From the NCBI GenBank assembly GCA_004297555.1, contig SCSV01000104.1, positions 1 to 18,148 of the forward strand: a stretch of DNA of 18,148 nucleotides. Reading direction: 5' to 3'. The DNA is from Salinibacterium sp. Lineage in GTDB: Bacteria > Actinomycetota > Actinomycetes > Actinomycetales > Microbacteriaceae. Within the stretch, counting starts at the first letter, position 1. Every line of letters begins with the position of its first letter. A program made the translations under genes and the position numbers. Shown piece after piece: positions 6,407 through 14,035 of this stretch. Below the pieces are notes generated by a model. That model was given only the letters and a program-made list of their open reading frames with translations. It was not told the DNA's origin and did not search any database.

Positions 6407-6790
6407 CTACGGGGTGGAGCAGTCGGCACACAAACCGAAAACGTCGACGATGTGATGCGGTTCGGTGAAGCCGTGCTCGGTCGCGACGCTCTTCGCCCAC
6501 TCCTCGACGGCATCCGCCTCAATCTCGACGGTCAGCCCGCAGTTGCGGCAGATCAGGTGGTGGTGGTGACTGCCCGGAGTGCAAAGGCGGTAGAGGCTCT
6601 CGCCCTCTTGCTGCAGAGAGTCGGCGTCGCCCTCAGTGGCGAGATCGGCGAGCGCGCGGTACACGGTGGCAAGCCCGATCGGTGAACCCCGATCACGCAG
6701 CGAGGAGTACAACGTTTGTGCGCTCACGAAGCCTTCTGACGTGCCGAGTGCTTCGCGTACCGCATCGCGCTGCCAGGTGTTGCGCTTCAT
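6407..6790 (-). CDS. zur: Zinc uptake regulator, Fur family
   Basis: 127-residue zinc-sensing repressor. It has a winged-helix DNA-binding part (about 1-65, with ALGTSEGFVSAQTLYSSLRDRG and IGLATVYRALADL) and a metal-binding dimerisation part. LYRLC (Cys70) and the SHHHH run (75-78) would form the regulatory site. CRNC (Cys81, Cys84) and CADC (Cys121, Cys124) form the structural zinc site. The whole resembles M. tuberculosis Zur/FurB closely. Its ATG overlaps the znuB stop as ATGA, so it is the last gene of the znuA-C-B-zur operon and would be autoregulated through the site before znuA. An upstream in-frame extension inside znuB is rejected because homology starts at MKRNTWQRDA. Confidence 0.94.
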   Translation of the reverse strand: MKRNTWQRDAVREALGTSEGFVSAQTLYSSLRDRGSPIGLATVYRALADLATEGDADSLQQEGESLYRLCTPGSHHHHLICRNCGLTVEIEADAVEEWAKSVATEHGFTEPHHIVDVFGLCADCSTP

Positions 6791-7668
6791 GAGGCCAATC
6801 CTACGGATTTCGGATTTACCCTCCCAAAGCCCCGGCGCTGCCTGCGGGCCCCGATCACGCGGCAGACCAAATAGATCACAAACGAAATCGTCGTCACGTA
6901 GGGGCTGATCGGAAGGCCGCCCCCGAGCGCTAGCAGAATGCCGCCGACGATCGAAGTGACGGCGAAAGCGACGCTGAGCAGGGGCATCACGAGCGGGCTC
7001 GCCGACACCCGCATGGCAGCGGCCGCCGGGGTGACCAGCAGCGAGAGCACAAGCAGAGCGCCGACCACCTGGATCGAGACCGCGACCGCGAGGCCGAGCA
7101 GAATCATGAAGCTCAGCGAGAGTGCGCTCGTCGGCACGCCCTTCGCCCGGGCGATCTCCGGGTCGACGCTCGCGAAACTCAGTGGGCGCCACATCACCAT
7201 CAGCGCGGCGATCACCACGACCGAAATGACCGCGAGCACCGCCAACTGCGGCTCCTCAACCGCGACGATCTGCCCGGTCAGCAAGCCGAACTTGTTCGCC
7301 GATCGCCCCGAATACAACGCCAGGAACAGGATGCCGAGGCCCAGCCCGAACGGCATGAGCACGGCGGTCACCGAATTGCGCTCGCGCGCCCTCGCGCCGA
7401 GCAGTCCGATCAGAATCGCCGCCGCAAGCGAGCCGAGCGCGGAACCGGCCACCACATTCGCACCGAAAAGAAGAGCGGCGGATGCCCCCGCAAACGACAA
7501 CTCGCTGATGCCGTGCACCGCGAACGCCAGGTCCCGCTGCATTACGAACACCCCGATGAGACCGCCCACCACTCCCAGTAGCGCACCGGCGATCAGTGAG
7601 TTCTTCACAAGCCCGAGCAGTTCGCCGTAGTCGCTGAAATTGAAGATGTGCGACCAGAAGTCGTCCAT
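6787..7668 (-). CDS. znuB: Zinc ABC transporter permease (ABC-3 family)
   Basis: 293-residue inner-membrane protein with about eight hydrophobic helices: for example SLIAGALLGVVGGLIGVFVM, VVIAALMVMW and SIVGGILLALGGGL. ABC-3 permeases carry zinc or manganese through the membrane with a periplasmic-type binding protein and an ATPase. HGISELSFAGASAALL is the conserved loop contacting the ATPase. The ATG at 7668 shares one base with the znuC stop and has GAGG with seven bases of spacing. A GTG three bases upstream is the alternative start. It sits between znuC and zur, which makes zinc the likely substrate. Confidence 0.93.
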   Translation of the reverse strand: MDDFWSHIFNFSDYGELLGLVKNSLIAGALLGVVGGLIGVFVMQRDLAFAVHGISELSFAGASAALLFGANVVAGSALGSLAAAILIGLLGARARERNSVTAVLMPFGLGLGILFLALYSGRSANKFGLLTGQIVAVEEPQLAVLAVISVVVIAALMVMWRPLSFASVDPEIARAKGVPTSALSLSFMILLGLAVAVSIQVVGALLVLSLLVTPAAAAMRVSASPLVMPLLSVAFAVTSIVGGILLALGGGLPISPYVTTISFVIYLVCRVIGARRQRRGFGRVNPKSVGLAS

Positions 7669-8462
7669 CACGCCACCTCGCCATGCGGATGGTGATGGTC
7701 GTCGGAGCCACCGATGACGACGATCCGCCCGCGGTTACGGAAGACGTCGACGGGGGTGCCGTAGAGCTCAGTGAGCACCTCGCTCGTGAGCACCTCGTCT
7801 GGGGTTCCGATTTTGAACCTGCCCTCAGCGAGGTAGAGCACCCGGTCGGTCATGTCCAGGATCGGATTCACATCGTGGGTCACGAAGATGACGGCCATAT
7901 TGAGCCGTCGACGTTGGGCGTCGATGAGTTCGCTCACCCCGCTCTGATGGGCGAGGTCGAGCGAGAGCAGAGGTTCGTCGCATAGCAATAGCGCCGGGTC
8001 ACTAGCGATTGCCTGACCGACTCTGACGCGTTGCTGCTCGCCACCCGAGAGCACCCACGCAGGCGTGTTGGCGTAGCTTTCGGCACCGACCGCCGCGAGA
8101 AGCTCGTCGACTCGGGCGCGCTCGGCTTTGCCAGGGATCGGCAGTCCCCAACGGTGACCGCTCACGCCGAGAGCGATCAGATCGCGCGCACGCACGCTCG
8201 CGCTGGCATCCACAAATTTCTGCTGCGGGATGTAGCCGATTGCGCGATTGCCCGCCCCGACCGGCGCGCCCAGCAACTCGATGCTCCCGGAGCTCAGTGG
8301 CTGCTCGCCCAGGATCACCTTGAGCAGGCTGGTCTTGCCGGTGCCGTTCGGTCCGAGCACGGCGAGAAACTCGCCGGCCTCGACATCGAGGGTGAGTCCG
8401 CTCCAGAGTTCACGTTCCCCGAACCGAAGCGCGGCATCGCGCAGACGCAAGACGGGCGTCAT
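7668..8462 (-). CDS. znuC: Zinc ABC transporter ATP-binding protein
   Basis: 264-residue ATPase that powers ZnuB. Walker A GPNGTGKTS (37-45), Q-loop IPQQ (near 78-81), signature LSGGEQQ (138-144), Walker B LLLCDEP (158-164), D-loop SLD, and switch His196 in FVTHD are all present. The ATG at 8462 overlaps the znuA stop as ATGA. A longer in-frame start inside znuA is rejected because the family begins at VLRLRDAALRFG. An oddity is the C-terminal tail SDDHHHPHGEVA (about 253-264), a histidine/aspartate cluster that could bind metal in the cytosol. Confidence 0.94.
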   Translation of the reverse strand: MTPVLRLRDAALRFGERELWSGLTLDVEAGEFLAVLGPNGTGKTSLLKVILGEQPLSSGSIELLGAPVGAGNRAIGYIPQQKFVDASASVRARDLIALGVSGHRWGLPIPGKAERARVDELLAAVGAESYANTPAWVLSGGEQQRVRVGQAIASDPALLLCDEPLLSLDLAHQSGVSELIDAQRRRLNMAVIFVTHDVNPILDMTDRVLYLAEGRFKIGTPDEVLTSEVLTELYGTPVDVFRNRGRIVVIGGSDDHHHPHGEVA

Positions 8463-9352
8463 GTCAGGGCTCGTTCGAGGCCGCTGAGCGTGGCGTCCAT
8501 CCATTCGAGATAGTCGCGACCGGCAGGAAGCGTCTCGGTCACGGCGATCACCGGCACGTGTGCCTTCTTTGCGGCACGAATCACCGCCAGGGTTTGCGGT
8601 CCGGAGGTTTGCGCGTTGTAGACGAGTACGTCGGCAGTGCCCGCGGCGAAGAGATCGAGGGTGTGCTGCAGAGCGAGCGGGGGAACATCCGTTCCTTCCT
8701 CGATCGCTTGGCTGAACTCGGGTGGCGTGACGATCGTGAGCCCGCAGGCTTCGAGCACGTAGTTGGGCACTGATTCAGTGATCGCCGCACCCCGACCGCG
8801 GTTGGCGGCGGCAAGCGCATGCTCACGGTTCTCGAGCGCGCGCAGTGCCCGATCGAAGCGATGAGCATTGGCGTGGAATGTCGTCTTGCCGGCAGGGTTC
8901 GCTTCGCTCAAGCGCAGTGCGACCCTGTCTGCGACCGCGCGCATGGTGGGGAAGTCGTACCAGAGGTGTTCGTTGAAGTGCGTCGCGCGCGGATATCCCG
9001 AGAGCGCAGTGGCGTTGATCAGCACCTTGTCGCCGCCAATGCCAGCGAGCAGCGAGTAGACCCAGTCGTCGTAGCCGCCGCCGTTCTCGATCACGATGTC
9101 GGCTTTGGAGAGCGCGAGCTGAGTGCGGGCACTGCCCTGATACGAGTGCGGGTCTTGGGCCGGGTTGCTGATGATCGAGGTCACGTCGACGAGGTCGCCG
9201 CCAATCATTCCTGCGATATCGCCATAGACGTTCGTGGAGGCGACCACGTGGACCCGGTCGTCATTCGTTGGCGCTGCAGCGGAGCATCCCGAAAGTGCCG
9301 AGACGAGCACCGCAATGACCGCGAGTGGAGCGCCGAAAGCGAGCGCCTTCAT
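8459..9352 (-). CDS. znuA: Zinc-binding lipoprotein of the ABC transporter (ZnuA/TroA family)
   Basis: 297-residue extracytoplasmic solute-binding lipoprotein. It has a signal peptide with a hydrophobic core (residues 7-20) and lipobox LSGC, with lipidated Cys23. The mature part has the cluster A-I pattern VHVVASTNVYGDIAGMIGG. Likely metal ligands are His69 (DPHSYQ), His129 (NEHLWYD) and Glu193 (ITESVP). The usual fourth Asp/Glu may be Glu273 (TETLP). The long histidine/acid-rich loop of gammaproteobacterial ZnuA is absent. It is the first gene of the znuA-C-B-zur operon, 29 bases downstream of a Zur-box-like palindrome. Zinc rather than manganese is inferred from zur and the zinc-free ribosomal proteins nearby. 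Confidence 0.92.
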   Translation of the reverse strand: MKALAFGAPLAVIAVLVSALSGCSAAAPTNDDRVHVVASTNVYGDIAGMIGGDLVDVTSIISNPAQDPHSYQGSARTQLALSKADIVIENGGGYDDWVYSLLAGIGGDKVLINATALSGYPRATHFNEHLWYDFPTMRAVADRVALRLSEANPAGKTTFHANAHRFDRALRALENREHALAAANRGRGAAITESVPNYVLEACGLTIVTPPEFSQAIEEGTDVPPLALQHTLDLFAAGTADVLVYNAQTSGPQTLAVIRAAKKAHVPVIAVTETLPAGRDYLEWMDATLSGLERALT

Positions 9353-9380
9353 CTTTCCCCGCCCCAGCCGTTGATAGTAA

Positions 9381-9395
9381 TGAGATTCGTTATCA
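9381..9395. promoter_or_regulatory. Candidate Zur box controlling znuA-C-B-zur
   Basis: TGAGATTCGTTATCA matches ten of the twelve fixed positions of the recalled actinobacterial pattern TGANAATNATTNTCA. It lies in a wider inverted repeat with arms TTGATA (9371-9376) and TATCAA (9391-9396). It sits 29 bases upstream of the znuA ATG and overlaps a possible -10 (TACTAT, minus strand, 9374-9379). Zinc-loaded Zur bound here would block the operon. Confidence 0.7.
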
Positions 9396-9427
9396 ACAGT
9401 GTAGTACGGGTCTCCGCCAGCCGGGCG

Positions 9428-9450
9428 AAAATTCTGCTAGTCGAGCAGAA
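9428..9450 (-). terminator. Rho-independent-like terminator overlapping the E2 stop codon
   Basis: On the minus strand TTCTGCT, loop CGACT and AGCAGAA form a perfect 7-bp stem (9432-9450), followed at once by TTTT (9431-9428). The TAG stop of the E2 gene (9437-9439) is inside the hairpin. It ends the pat-bkd operon before the znuA promoter. Confidence 0.65.
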
Positions 9451-10753
9451 GCGCTGGTTCTTCGAGCACGCTCGCGAGGTCCGCGACGAAGCGGCTCGCG
9501 ACATCGCCGTCGACAATGCGGTGATCGAAGCTCGCTGCAACCGTCGTCACGAAGCGCGCGCGCACCTCGCCGTCGACTACCCAAGGCTTGAGCTTGATCG
9601 AGCCGAGCGCGACGATCGCCGCTTCGCCCGGGTTGATGATCGGCGTGCCGGTGTCCATGCCGTATGAGCCGATGTTCGTGATCGTGATCGTGCCATTGGA
9701 CATGTCTGCGGGCTGCGTCTTGCCGTCGCGCGCGGTGAGGGTCAGTTGCTCGAGCGCGACCGCGAGGTTGAAGAGCGAGAGCTCTTGGGCATCCTTGACG
9801 TTCGGCACGATGAGCCCGCGCGGAGTCGCGGCCGCGATCCCAAGGTTCACGTAGTGGCGCACGATGATCTCTTTGTCGGTCCACGTCGAGTTGACCGTCG
9901 GGTTGCGCCGCACCGCGAAAATCACCGCCTTGGCCATGATCAGTAGCGGACTGACCCGAACGCCGGCGAAGTCGGGGGAGTTCTTGAGTCTCTTGACGAA
10001 CTCCATGGTGCGCGTTGCGTCGATGTCGACGAACACGCTTACGTGCGGTGCCGTGAACGCGCTTTGCACCATTGCCGTGGCGATCGCTTTGCGCACGCCC
10101 TTGACCGGGATGCGTTCTTCGCGCTCGGTGCCCCACTCGGGCGTCTGGATGTTGCGGAACACGCTCGCCTGGGATGCCTGGCGAATCACATCGTCGCGCG
10201 TGATCTCCCCAGCGAGGCCGGTCGCGTTCACTGTGGCGAGATCCACGCCTAGGTCCTTCGCGAGCTTGCGAATCGGCGGCTTCGCAATGATGGCGGATGC
10301 TGCTGCCGCTGGCACACTCGCCAGTCTCGCGGCGGGCGCACCCGCCGCGGCGCCCTTGCGGCGCCGGGAGCTGCCGTGACCACTGCTGCCATAACCGACC
10401 AGCACGGCACCGGGCTTCTCCTCAGCCGGCGCGACTGTCGCCTCGGTGTCGGCCACGGCGCCCTTGGTCTCGTCGTTACCCGCAGGCGCAACAGGCGCCG
10501 CGGCTACTCCGCCCGATGCATCCACGGTGATGATCGGAGCGCCAACCTCGACAATCTGGCCTTCGTCGGCAAGAAGGGCCGTGACGGTGCCCGCAAAGGG
10601 GGAGGGCAATTCGACCAGCGACTTCGCGGTCTCGATCTCGACGAGCACCTGGTTGATGGCGACGGTGTCGCCCACCTTCACTTTCCACGAGACGATCTCG
10701 GCCTCGGTGAGGCCTTCCCCGACATCCGGGAGTGTGAAATCTGAATTCGGCAT
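9437..10753 (-). CDS. bkdC: Dihydrolipoamide acyltransferase, E2 of a 2-oxoacid dehydrogenase
   Basis: 438-residue core enzyme that moves the acyl group from lipoate to CoA. Order of domains: one lipoyl domain (1-77, lipoylated Lys44 in IETAKSLVE), an Ala/Pro/Glu-rich linker, a peripheral-subunit binding domain (about 158-198, PPIRKLAKDLGVDLATVNATG), a second linker, and the catalytic domain (about 210-438) with SFDHRIVDGD (His411, Asp415). A single lipoyl domain and the partner genes fit the branched-chain complex (BkdC of M. tuberculosis) better than pyruvate dehydrogenase, but the substrate is inferred. AGGAG stands eight bases before the ATG, 27 bases after E1beta. No E3 (lpd) gene is in the window. 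Confidence 0.88.
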   Translation of the reverse strand: MPNSDFTLPDVGEGLTEAEIVSWKVKVGDTVAINQVLVEIETAKSLVELPSPFAGTVTALLADEGQIVEVGAPIITVDASGGVAAAPVAPAGNDETKGAVADTEATVAPAEEKPGAVLVGYGSSGHGSSRRRKGAAAGAPAARLASVPAAAASAIIAKPPIRKLAKDLGVDLATVNATGLAGEITRDDVIRQASQASVFRNIQTPEWGTEREERIPVKGVRKAIATAMVQSAFTAPHVSVFVDIDATRTMEFVKRLKNSPDFAGVRVSPLLIMAKAVIFAVRRNPTVNSTWTDKEIIVRHYVNLGIAAATPRGLIVPNVKDAQELSLFNLAVALEQLTLTARDGKTQPADMSNGTITITNIGSYGMDTGTPIINPGEAAIVALGSIKLKPWVVDGEVRARFVTTVAASFDHRIVDGDVASRFVADLASVLEEPALLLD

Positions 10754-10780
10754 GCTCGCGACTCCTATTTGTAGGCCAGG

Positions 10781-11761
10781 TTAGTAGGCCAACGCCCGAT
10801 CAACGGCTTCGAGCACGCGGTCGGCGTCAGGGAGATACACGGATTCGAGTTTCGCCGGCGGGAAGGGCGTGTCGAAACCCGCAACCCGAAGCACAGGCGC
10901 CTCGAGCGAGTAGAACGCCTGCTCGGTGACGGTTGCCGCGATTTCTGATCCGACGGAAACGAAGCCGGGCGCTTCCTGCGCAAGAACAAGACGACCGGTC
11001 TTGCGCACCGACTCCAGGATCGGCTCGTAGTCGATCGGTGAGATCGATCGCAGGTCGATCACCTCAATGCTCGTGCCCTCCTCGGCAGCGATTTCGGCGG
11101 CCTGCAGCAGCACGGCCAGCATCGCGCCGTGGCCGACGACCGTGACATCCGTTCCGAGACGCACAACCCGGCTGGAGTGCAGTTCCGCGCCGCTCACGGC
11201 ATCGTCGACCTCGCCCTTGACCCAATAGCGGCTCTTCGGTTCGAAGAAGAGCACCGGGTCGTTGCCGGCGATCGCCTCTTGGATCATCCAATACCCGTCG
11301 TGCGGAGTCGCCGGGCTGACCACGCGCAGGCCCGCGGTGTGCGCGAAGTACGCTTCCGGGCTTTCCTGGTGGTGCTCCACGGCGCCGATATGCCCTCCGT
11401 AGGGCACTCGGATCACAACCGGCATGGACAACGAACCCTCATGCCTGCCGGTCATCTTGGCCAATTGTGACGTGATCTGATCAAAGCCGGGGAAGATGAA
11501 GCCGTCGAACTGAATCTCGCATACCGGGCGGTACCCGCGCATGGCAAGGCCGATCGCGGTGCCCACGATGCCGGATTCGGCGAGCGGGGTGTCAAGCACG
11601 CGGTTCACCCCGAACTCCTCCTGGAGGCCCTCGGTCACGCGGAACACGCCGCCGAGCGGTCCGATGTCCTCGCCCATCATGAGCACTTTGGGGTTGTCGG
11701 CCATGGCTCGCTGCAGACCGAGGTTGAGGGCCTTCGCCATCGTCAACGACTGGATGCTCAT
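10781..11761 (-). CDS. bkdB: 2-oxoacid dehydrogenase E1 beta subunit
   Basis: 326-residue transketolase-like subunit that pairs with E1alpha to decarboxylate 2-oxo acids with thiamine diphosphate. Recognisable segments are SLTMAKALNLGLQRAMADN, VLMMGEDIGPLGGVFRVTEGL, RVLDTPLAESGIVGTAIGLAMRG (cofactor glutamate region), SLSMPVVIRVPYGGHIGAVEHHQ, EVIDLRSISPIDYEPI and VAGFDTPFPPAKLE. The ATG at 11761 overlaps the E1alpha TGA as ATGA and follows an AAGGGGGCGAGG stretch. An in-frame extension to 12265 lies inside E1alpha and is rejected. The pair is of the heterotetrameric E1 type. Confidence 0.9.
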   Translation of the reverse strand: MSIQSLTMAKALNLGLQRAMADNPKVLMMGEDIGPLGGVFRVTEGLQEEFGVNRVLDTPLAESGIVGTAIGLAMRGYRPVCEIQFDGFIFPGFDQITSQLAKMTGRHEGSLSMPVVIRVPYGGHIGAVEHHQESPEAYFAHTAGLRVVSPATPHDGYWMIQEAIAGNDPVLFFEPKSRYWVKGEVDDAVSGAELHSSRVVRLGTDVTVVGHGAMLAVLLQAAEIAAEEGTSIEVIDLRSISPIDYEPILESVRKTGRLVLAQEAPGFVSVGSEIAATVTEQAFYSLEAPVLRVAGFDTPFPPAKLESVYLPDADRVLEAVDRALAY

Positions 11762-12876
11762 GCCTCGCCCCCTTCGAGTGCTGCCTCGTAGGCCTTGAGC
11801 CAGGCGTGCTGTGCTTCGATGACCGGGTGCGGGTCGGAGTAGACGTGGTCGAAGATCTTCGATTCGGGCGGGCTCTGCAAAGCGACCGTGCGAACCCGGA
11901 TGTCTGTGCTCAGGTCCTCGCCCTCCTCGGCGACTTCCGCGAAGAAGGCGTCGCTCTCGCCGCGACCGCGCAGGTACTTCTCGAAGCGAGCGATCGGATC
12001 GCGCGCGACCCACCGCGCGAGGTCCGCATCGTCTCGATACTTGGAGGGGTCGTCGCTCGTGGTGTGGGCTCCGATGCGGTAGGTGAGCGCCTCGATGAAG
12101 CGCGGTCCTTCGCCGCTGCGCGCGGCATCCAGATTCGCGGTCGTCACGGCGTAGCTCGCGAGCACATCGTTGCCGTCGATCTGCACCCCGGGAATGCCGA
12201 AGCCGCTCGGGCGCAAGTAGAGCGGTGTGCGCGATTGCCGGGTGACTGGTACCGAGATTGCCCACTGGTTGTTCTGCAAGAAGAAGACCTGCGGAGTCTG
12301 GTAGCTCGCCGCGAACACGAGGGCCTCGCTCACGTCGCCCTGACTAGTTGCTCCGTCGCCGAAGTAGACGATGACTGCTTCGTCTTTGTCGGGGTTTCCG
12401 GTTGCCGTCAGACCGTCGAACTGGATGCCCATCGCATAGCCGGTGGCGTGCAACGTCTGGGAACCGATGACGAGCGTGTACAGGTGAAAGTTGTTGTTCT
12501 TCTTCGGATCCCACCCGCCGTGGCTGATGCCGCGAAGCATTTCGATGATCTTGATCGGGTCGATGCCGCGGATGCGCGCGATCACATGCTCGCGGTACGC
12601 CGGAAAGATGTGGTCTTGGGGCTTGGCCGCCATCCCGGAGCCGACCTGCGCGGCCTCTTGGCCGAGGCTCGGAACCCAGAGAGCAAGCTGGCCTTGACGC
12701 TGCAGATTCGCCGCCTCAACATCGAAACTGCGGATGAGCGCCATCTGCCGGTAGAACTCGCGCAACTGCTCATCGCTGAGATTTTCGATATACGGGAGGT
12801 ACTGCTCTGAGGCGTCGCTGGTGACGAGGGTGCCCTCCGGGGAAAGCAACTGAACCGTCGCGGCGGTGTAAGACAT
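11758..12876 (-). CDS. bkdA: 2-oxoacid dehydrogenase E1 alpha subunit
   Basis: 372-residue thiamine diphosphate-binding subunit. The cofactor motif GDG (173-175) followed by NN (202-203) is intact within YFGDGATSQGD...FFLQNNQWAIS. ALWVPSLGQEAAQVG, FPAYREH and the regulatory-loop segment YRIGAHTTSDDPSKYR are typical of BkdA/PdhA proteins. The length matches the M. tuberculosis Rv2497c-type subunit. Branched-chain 2-oxo acids are the likely substrates; pyruvate cannot be excluded. Only 18 bases separate it from pat, yet a TAGATT hexamer sits six bases before its ATG, so it may have its own leaderless promoter besides read-through from pat. Confidence 0.9.
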   Translation of the reverse strand: MSYTAATVQLLSPEGTLVTSDASEQYLPYIENLSDEQLREFYRQMALIRSFDVEAANLQRQGQLALWVPSLGQEAAQVGSGMAAKPQDHIFPAYREHVIARIRGIDPIKIIEMLRGISHGGWDPKKNNNFHLYTLVIGSQTLHATGYAMGIQFDGLTATGNPDKDEAVIVYFGDGATSQGDVSEALVFAASYQTPQVFFLQNNQWAISVPVTRQSRTPLYLRPSGFGIPGVQIDGNDVLASYAVTTANLDAARSGEGPRFIEALTYRIGAHTTSDDPSKYRDDADLARWVARDPIARFEKYLRGRGESDAFFAEVAEEGEDLSTDIRVRTVALQSPPESKIFDHVYSDPHPVIEAQHAWLKAYEAALEGGEA

Positions 12877-12882
12877 TCGTCT

Positions 12883-12888
12883 AATCTA
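12883..12888 (-). promoter_or_regulatory. Candidate -10 element of the E1alpha gene
   Basis: TAGATT on the minus strand, six bases before the ATG at 12876 and inside the 18-base gap after the pat stop. It would give a leaderless bkd transcript independent of pat. Confidence 0.45.
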
Positions 12889-12894
12889 ACGTGG

Positions 12895-13971
12895 CTATCG
12901 AGCGTCAGTTCGTTGCATCGGCACAACCTGGGACGCCGCGGATAGGAGTTTCTCCACAGACTCGGCTTCGCCGACACTCACGCGCAATCCATCGCCGAGA
13001 GCACGGACGATTACACCATGACTGGCGAAGATGCTCGCGGCAGCCGACGTGTGCTCACCTGTGGGAAGCCAGATGAAGTTGCCGTGCGGTCTGGGGACCG
13101 CCCAGCCTTGTCCGACCAGACCGGTCCAGATCTGCTCCCTGACCGAGTTGAGGCTCGCAACCCGCTCGAGCAATTCGCGCTCGTGGTCGAGCGAGGCGAT
13201 CGCGGCGCGCTGCGCGAGGTCGGTAACTGAAAGCGGGATGGCGACTGCTCGGGCGGCGTCCATCACATATTCGGCACCGATGGCGTACCCGATGCGCAGG
13301 CCCGCCAAGCCATATGCCTTGGAGAAGGTGCGCAGAACAACGAGGTTCGGGTACTCGTCGATGAGCTTCTCGCCATTGACCGCTGACGCGTCGGTGACGA
13401 ACTCGACGTAAGCCTCATCGAGCACCACCAGAACGGTCGGTGGAATCCGCGCCATGAACGAGATGAACTCGTCGTGCATAACAACCGTGCTCGTCGGGTT
13501 GTTGGGACTGCACACGATCACGACCCGGGTGCGGTCGGTGACGGCCGCCGCGATCGCGTCGAGGTCGTGTCCATGGTCGGGTCGATTCGCAATTTGGATG
13601 CTCGTGGCGCCGGTCGCTGCAACGAGCAGCGGATAGGCCTCGAAGCTGCGCCAGGCGTAGATGACCTCGTCACCCGGAGCCGCGGCCGCGGCAATCAATT
13701 GGGCGAGAGCGGACACCGAGCCCGCCGCGACCTGGATGCGTTCGGCTGAGACTCCATAGCGCTCACCGAGCCGCTCTCGAAGTATTGCCGCAGAGCCCTC
13801 CGGATACCGGTTGATCTCGGCTGTCGCCATCGCCTTGAGCACCGCGGGAAGCGGCCGGAACGGGTTCTCGTTCGAAGACAACTTGAAGGCGTCCTCGGCT
13901 GCCGAAGCGCCTTGGCGGTATGGCACGATCGATTCGATCTCGGGACGCAGCCGTACGCGGTCTTGTTTCAC
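12895..13971 (-). CDS. pat: Aromatic amino acid aminotransferase (HisC-like, Pat type)
   Basis: 358-residue PLP enzyme of fold type I, cytosolic. KLSSNENPFRPLP, NRYPEGSAAILRERL, GSVSALAQL, the cofactor segment CSPNNPTSTVV (NNPT at 157-160), LDEAYVEF (Asp185, Tyr188-equivalent region), and FSKAYGLAGLRIGYAIG with Schiff-base Lys218 are visible. The STVV and WRSFEAYP stretches follow mycobacterial Pat (Rv3772) rather than HisC of the his operon, so phenylalanine/tyrosine transamination is likely. HisC activity cannot be excluded. The start is GTG at 13971, seven bases after a TAGGCT hexamer. It stands divergent to the four-helix membrane gene and just upstream of the E1alpha gene. Confidence 0.88.
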   Translation of the reverse strand: MKQDRVRLRPEIESIVPYRQGASAAEDAFKLSSNENPFRPLPAVLKAMATAEINRYPEGSAAILRERLGERYGVSAERIQVAAGSVSALAQLIAAAAAPGDEVIYAWRSFEAYPLLVAATGATSIQIANRPDHGHDLDAIAAAVTDRTRVVIVCSPNNPTSTVVMHDEFISFMARIPPTVLVVLDEAYVEFVTDASAVNGEKLIDEYPNLVVLRTFSKAYGLAGLRIGYAIGAEYVMDAARAVAIPLSVTDLAQRAAIASLDHERELLERVASLNSVREQIWTGLVGQGWAVPRPHGNFIWLPTGEHTSAAASIFASHGVIVRALGDGLRVSVGEAESVEKLLSAASQVVPMQRTDAR

Positions 13972-13978
13972 GCAGATC

Positions 13979-13984
13979 AGCCTA
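13979..13984 (-). promoter_or_regulatory. Candidate -10 element of pat
   Basis: TAGGCT on the minus strand, seven bases before the GTG start. It shares a 64-base divergent region with the promoter of the gene at 14036. Confidence 0.4.
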
Positions 13985-14023
13985 TTGTCGTTGTGTCTCG
14001 TTGCGACCTTCAGAAGCGCGCTG

Positions 14024-14029
14024 CATAGT
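14024..14029 (+). promoter_or_regulatory. Candidate -10 element of the 14036 membrane gene
   Basis: CATAGT, four of six matches to TATAAT, followed by six bases and the ATG. The AGGGG just before the ATG is too close to serve as a normal ribosome site, which favours a leaderless reading. Confidence 0.35.
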
Positions 14030-14035
14030 TAGGGG

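Noticed and set aside
10781..12265. Longer E1beta starting inside E1alpha
   Set aside because: Homology begins at MSIQSLTMAKAL and the ATGA overlap with E1alpha gives a natural start at 11761.
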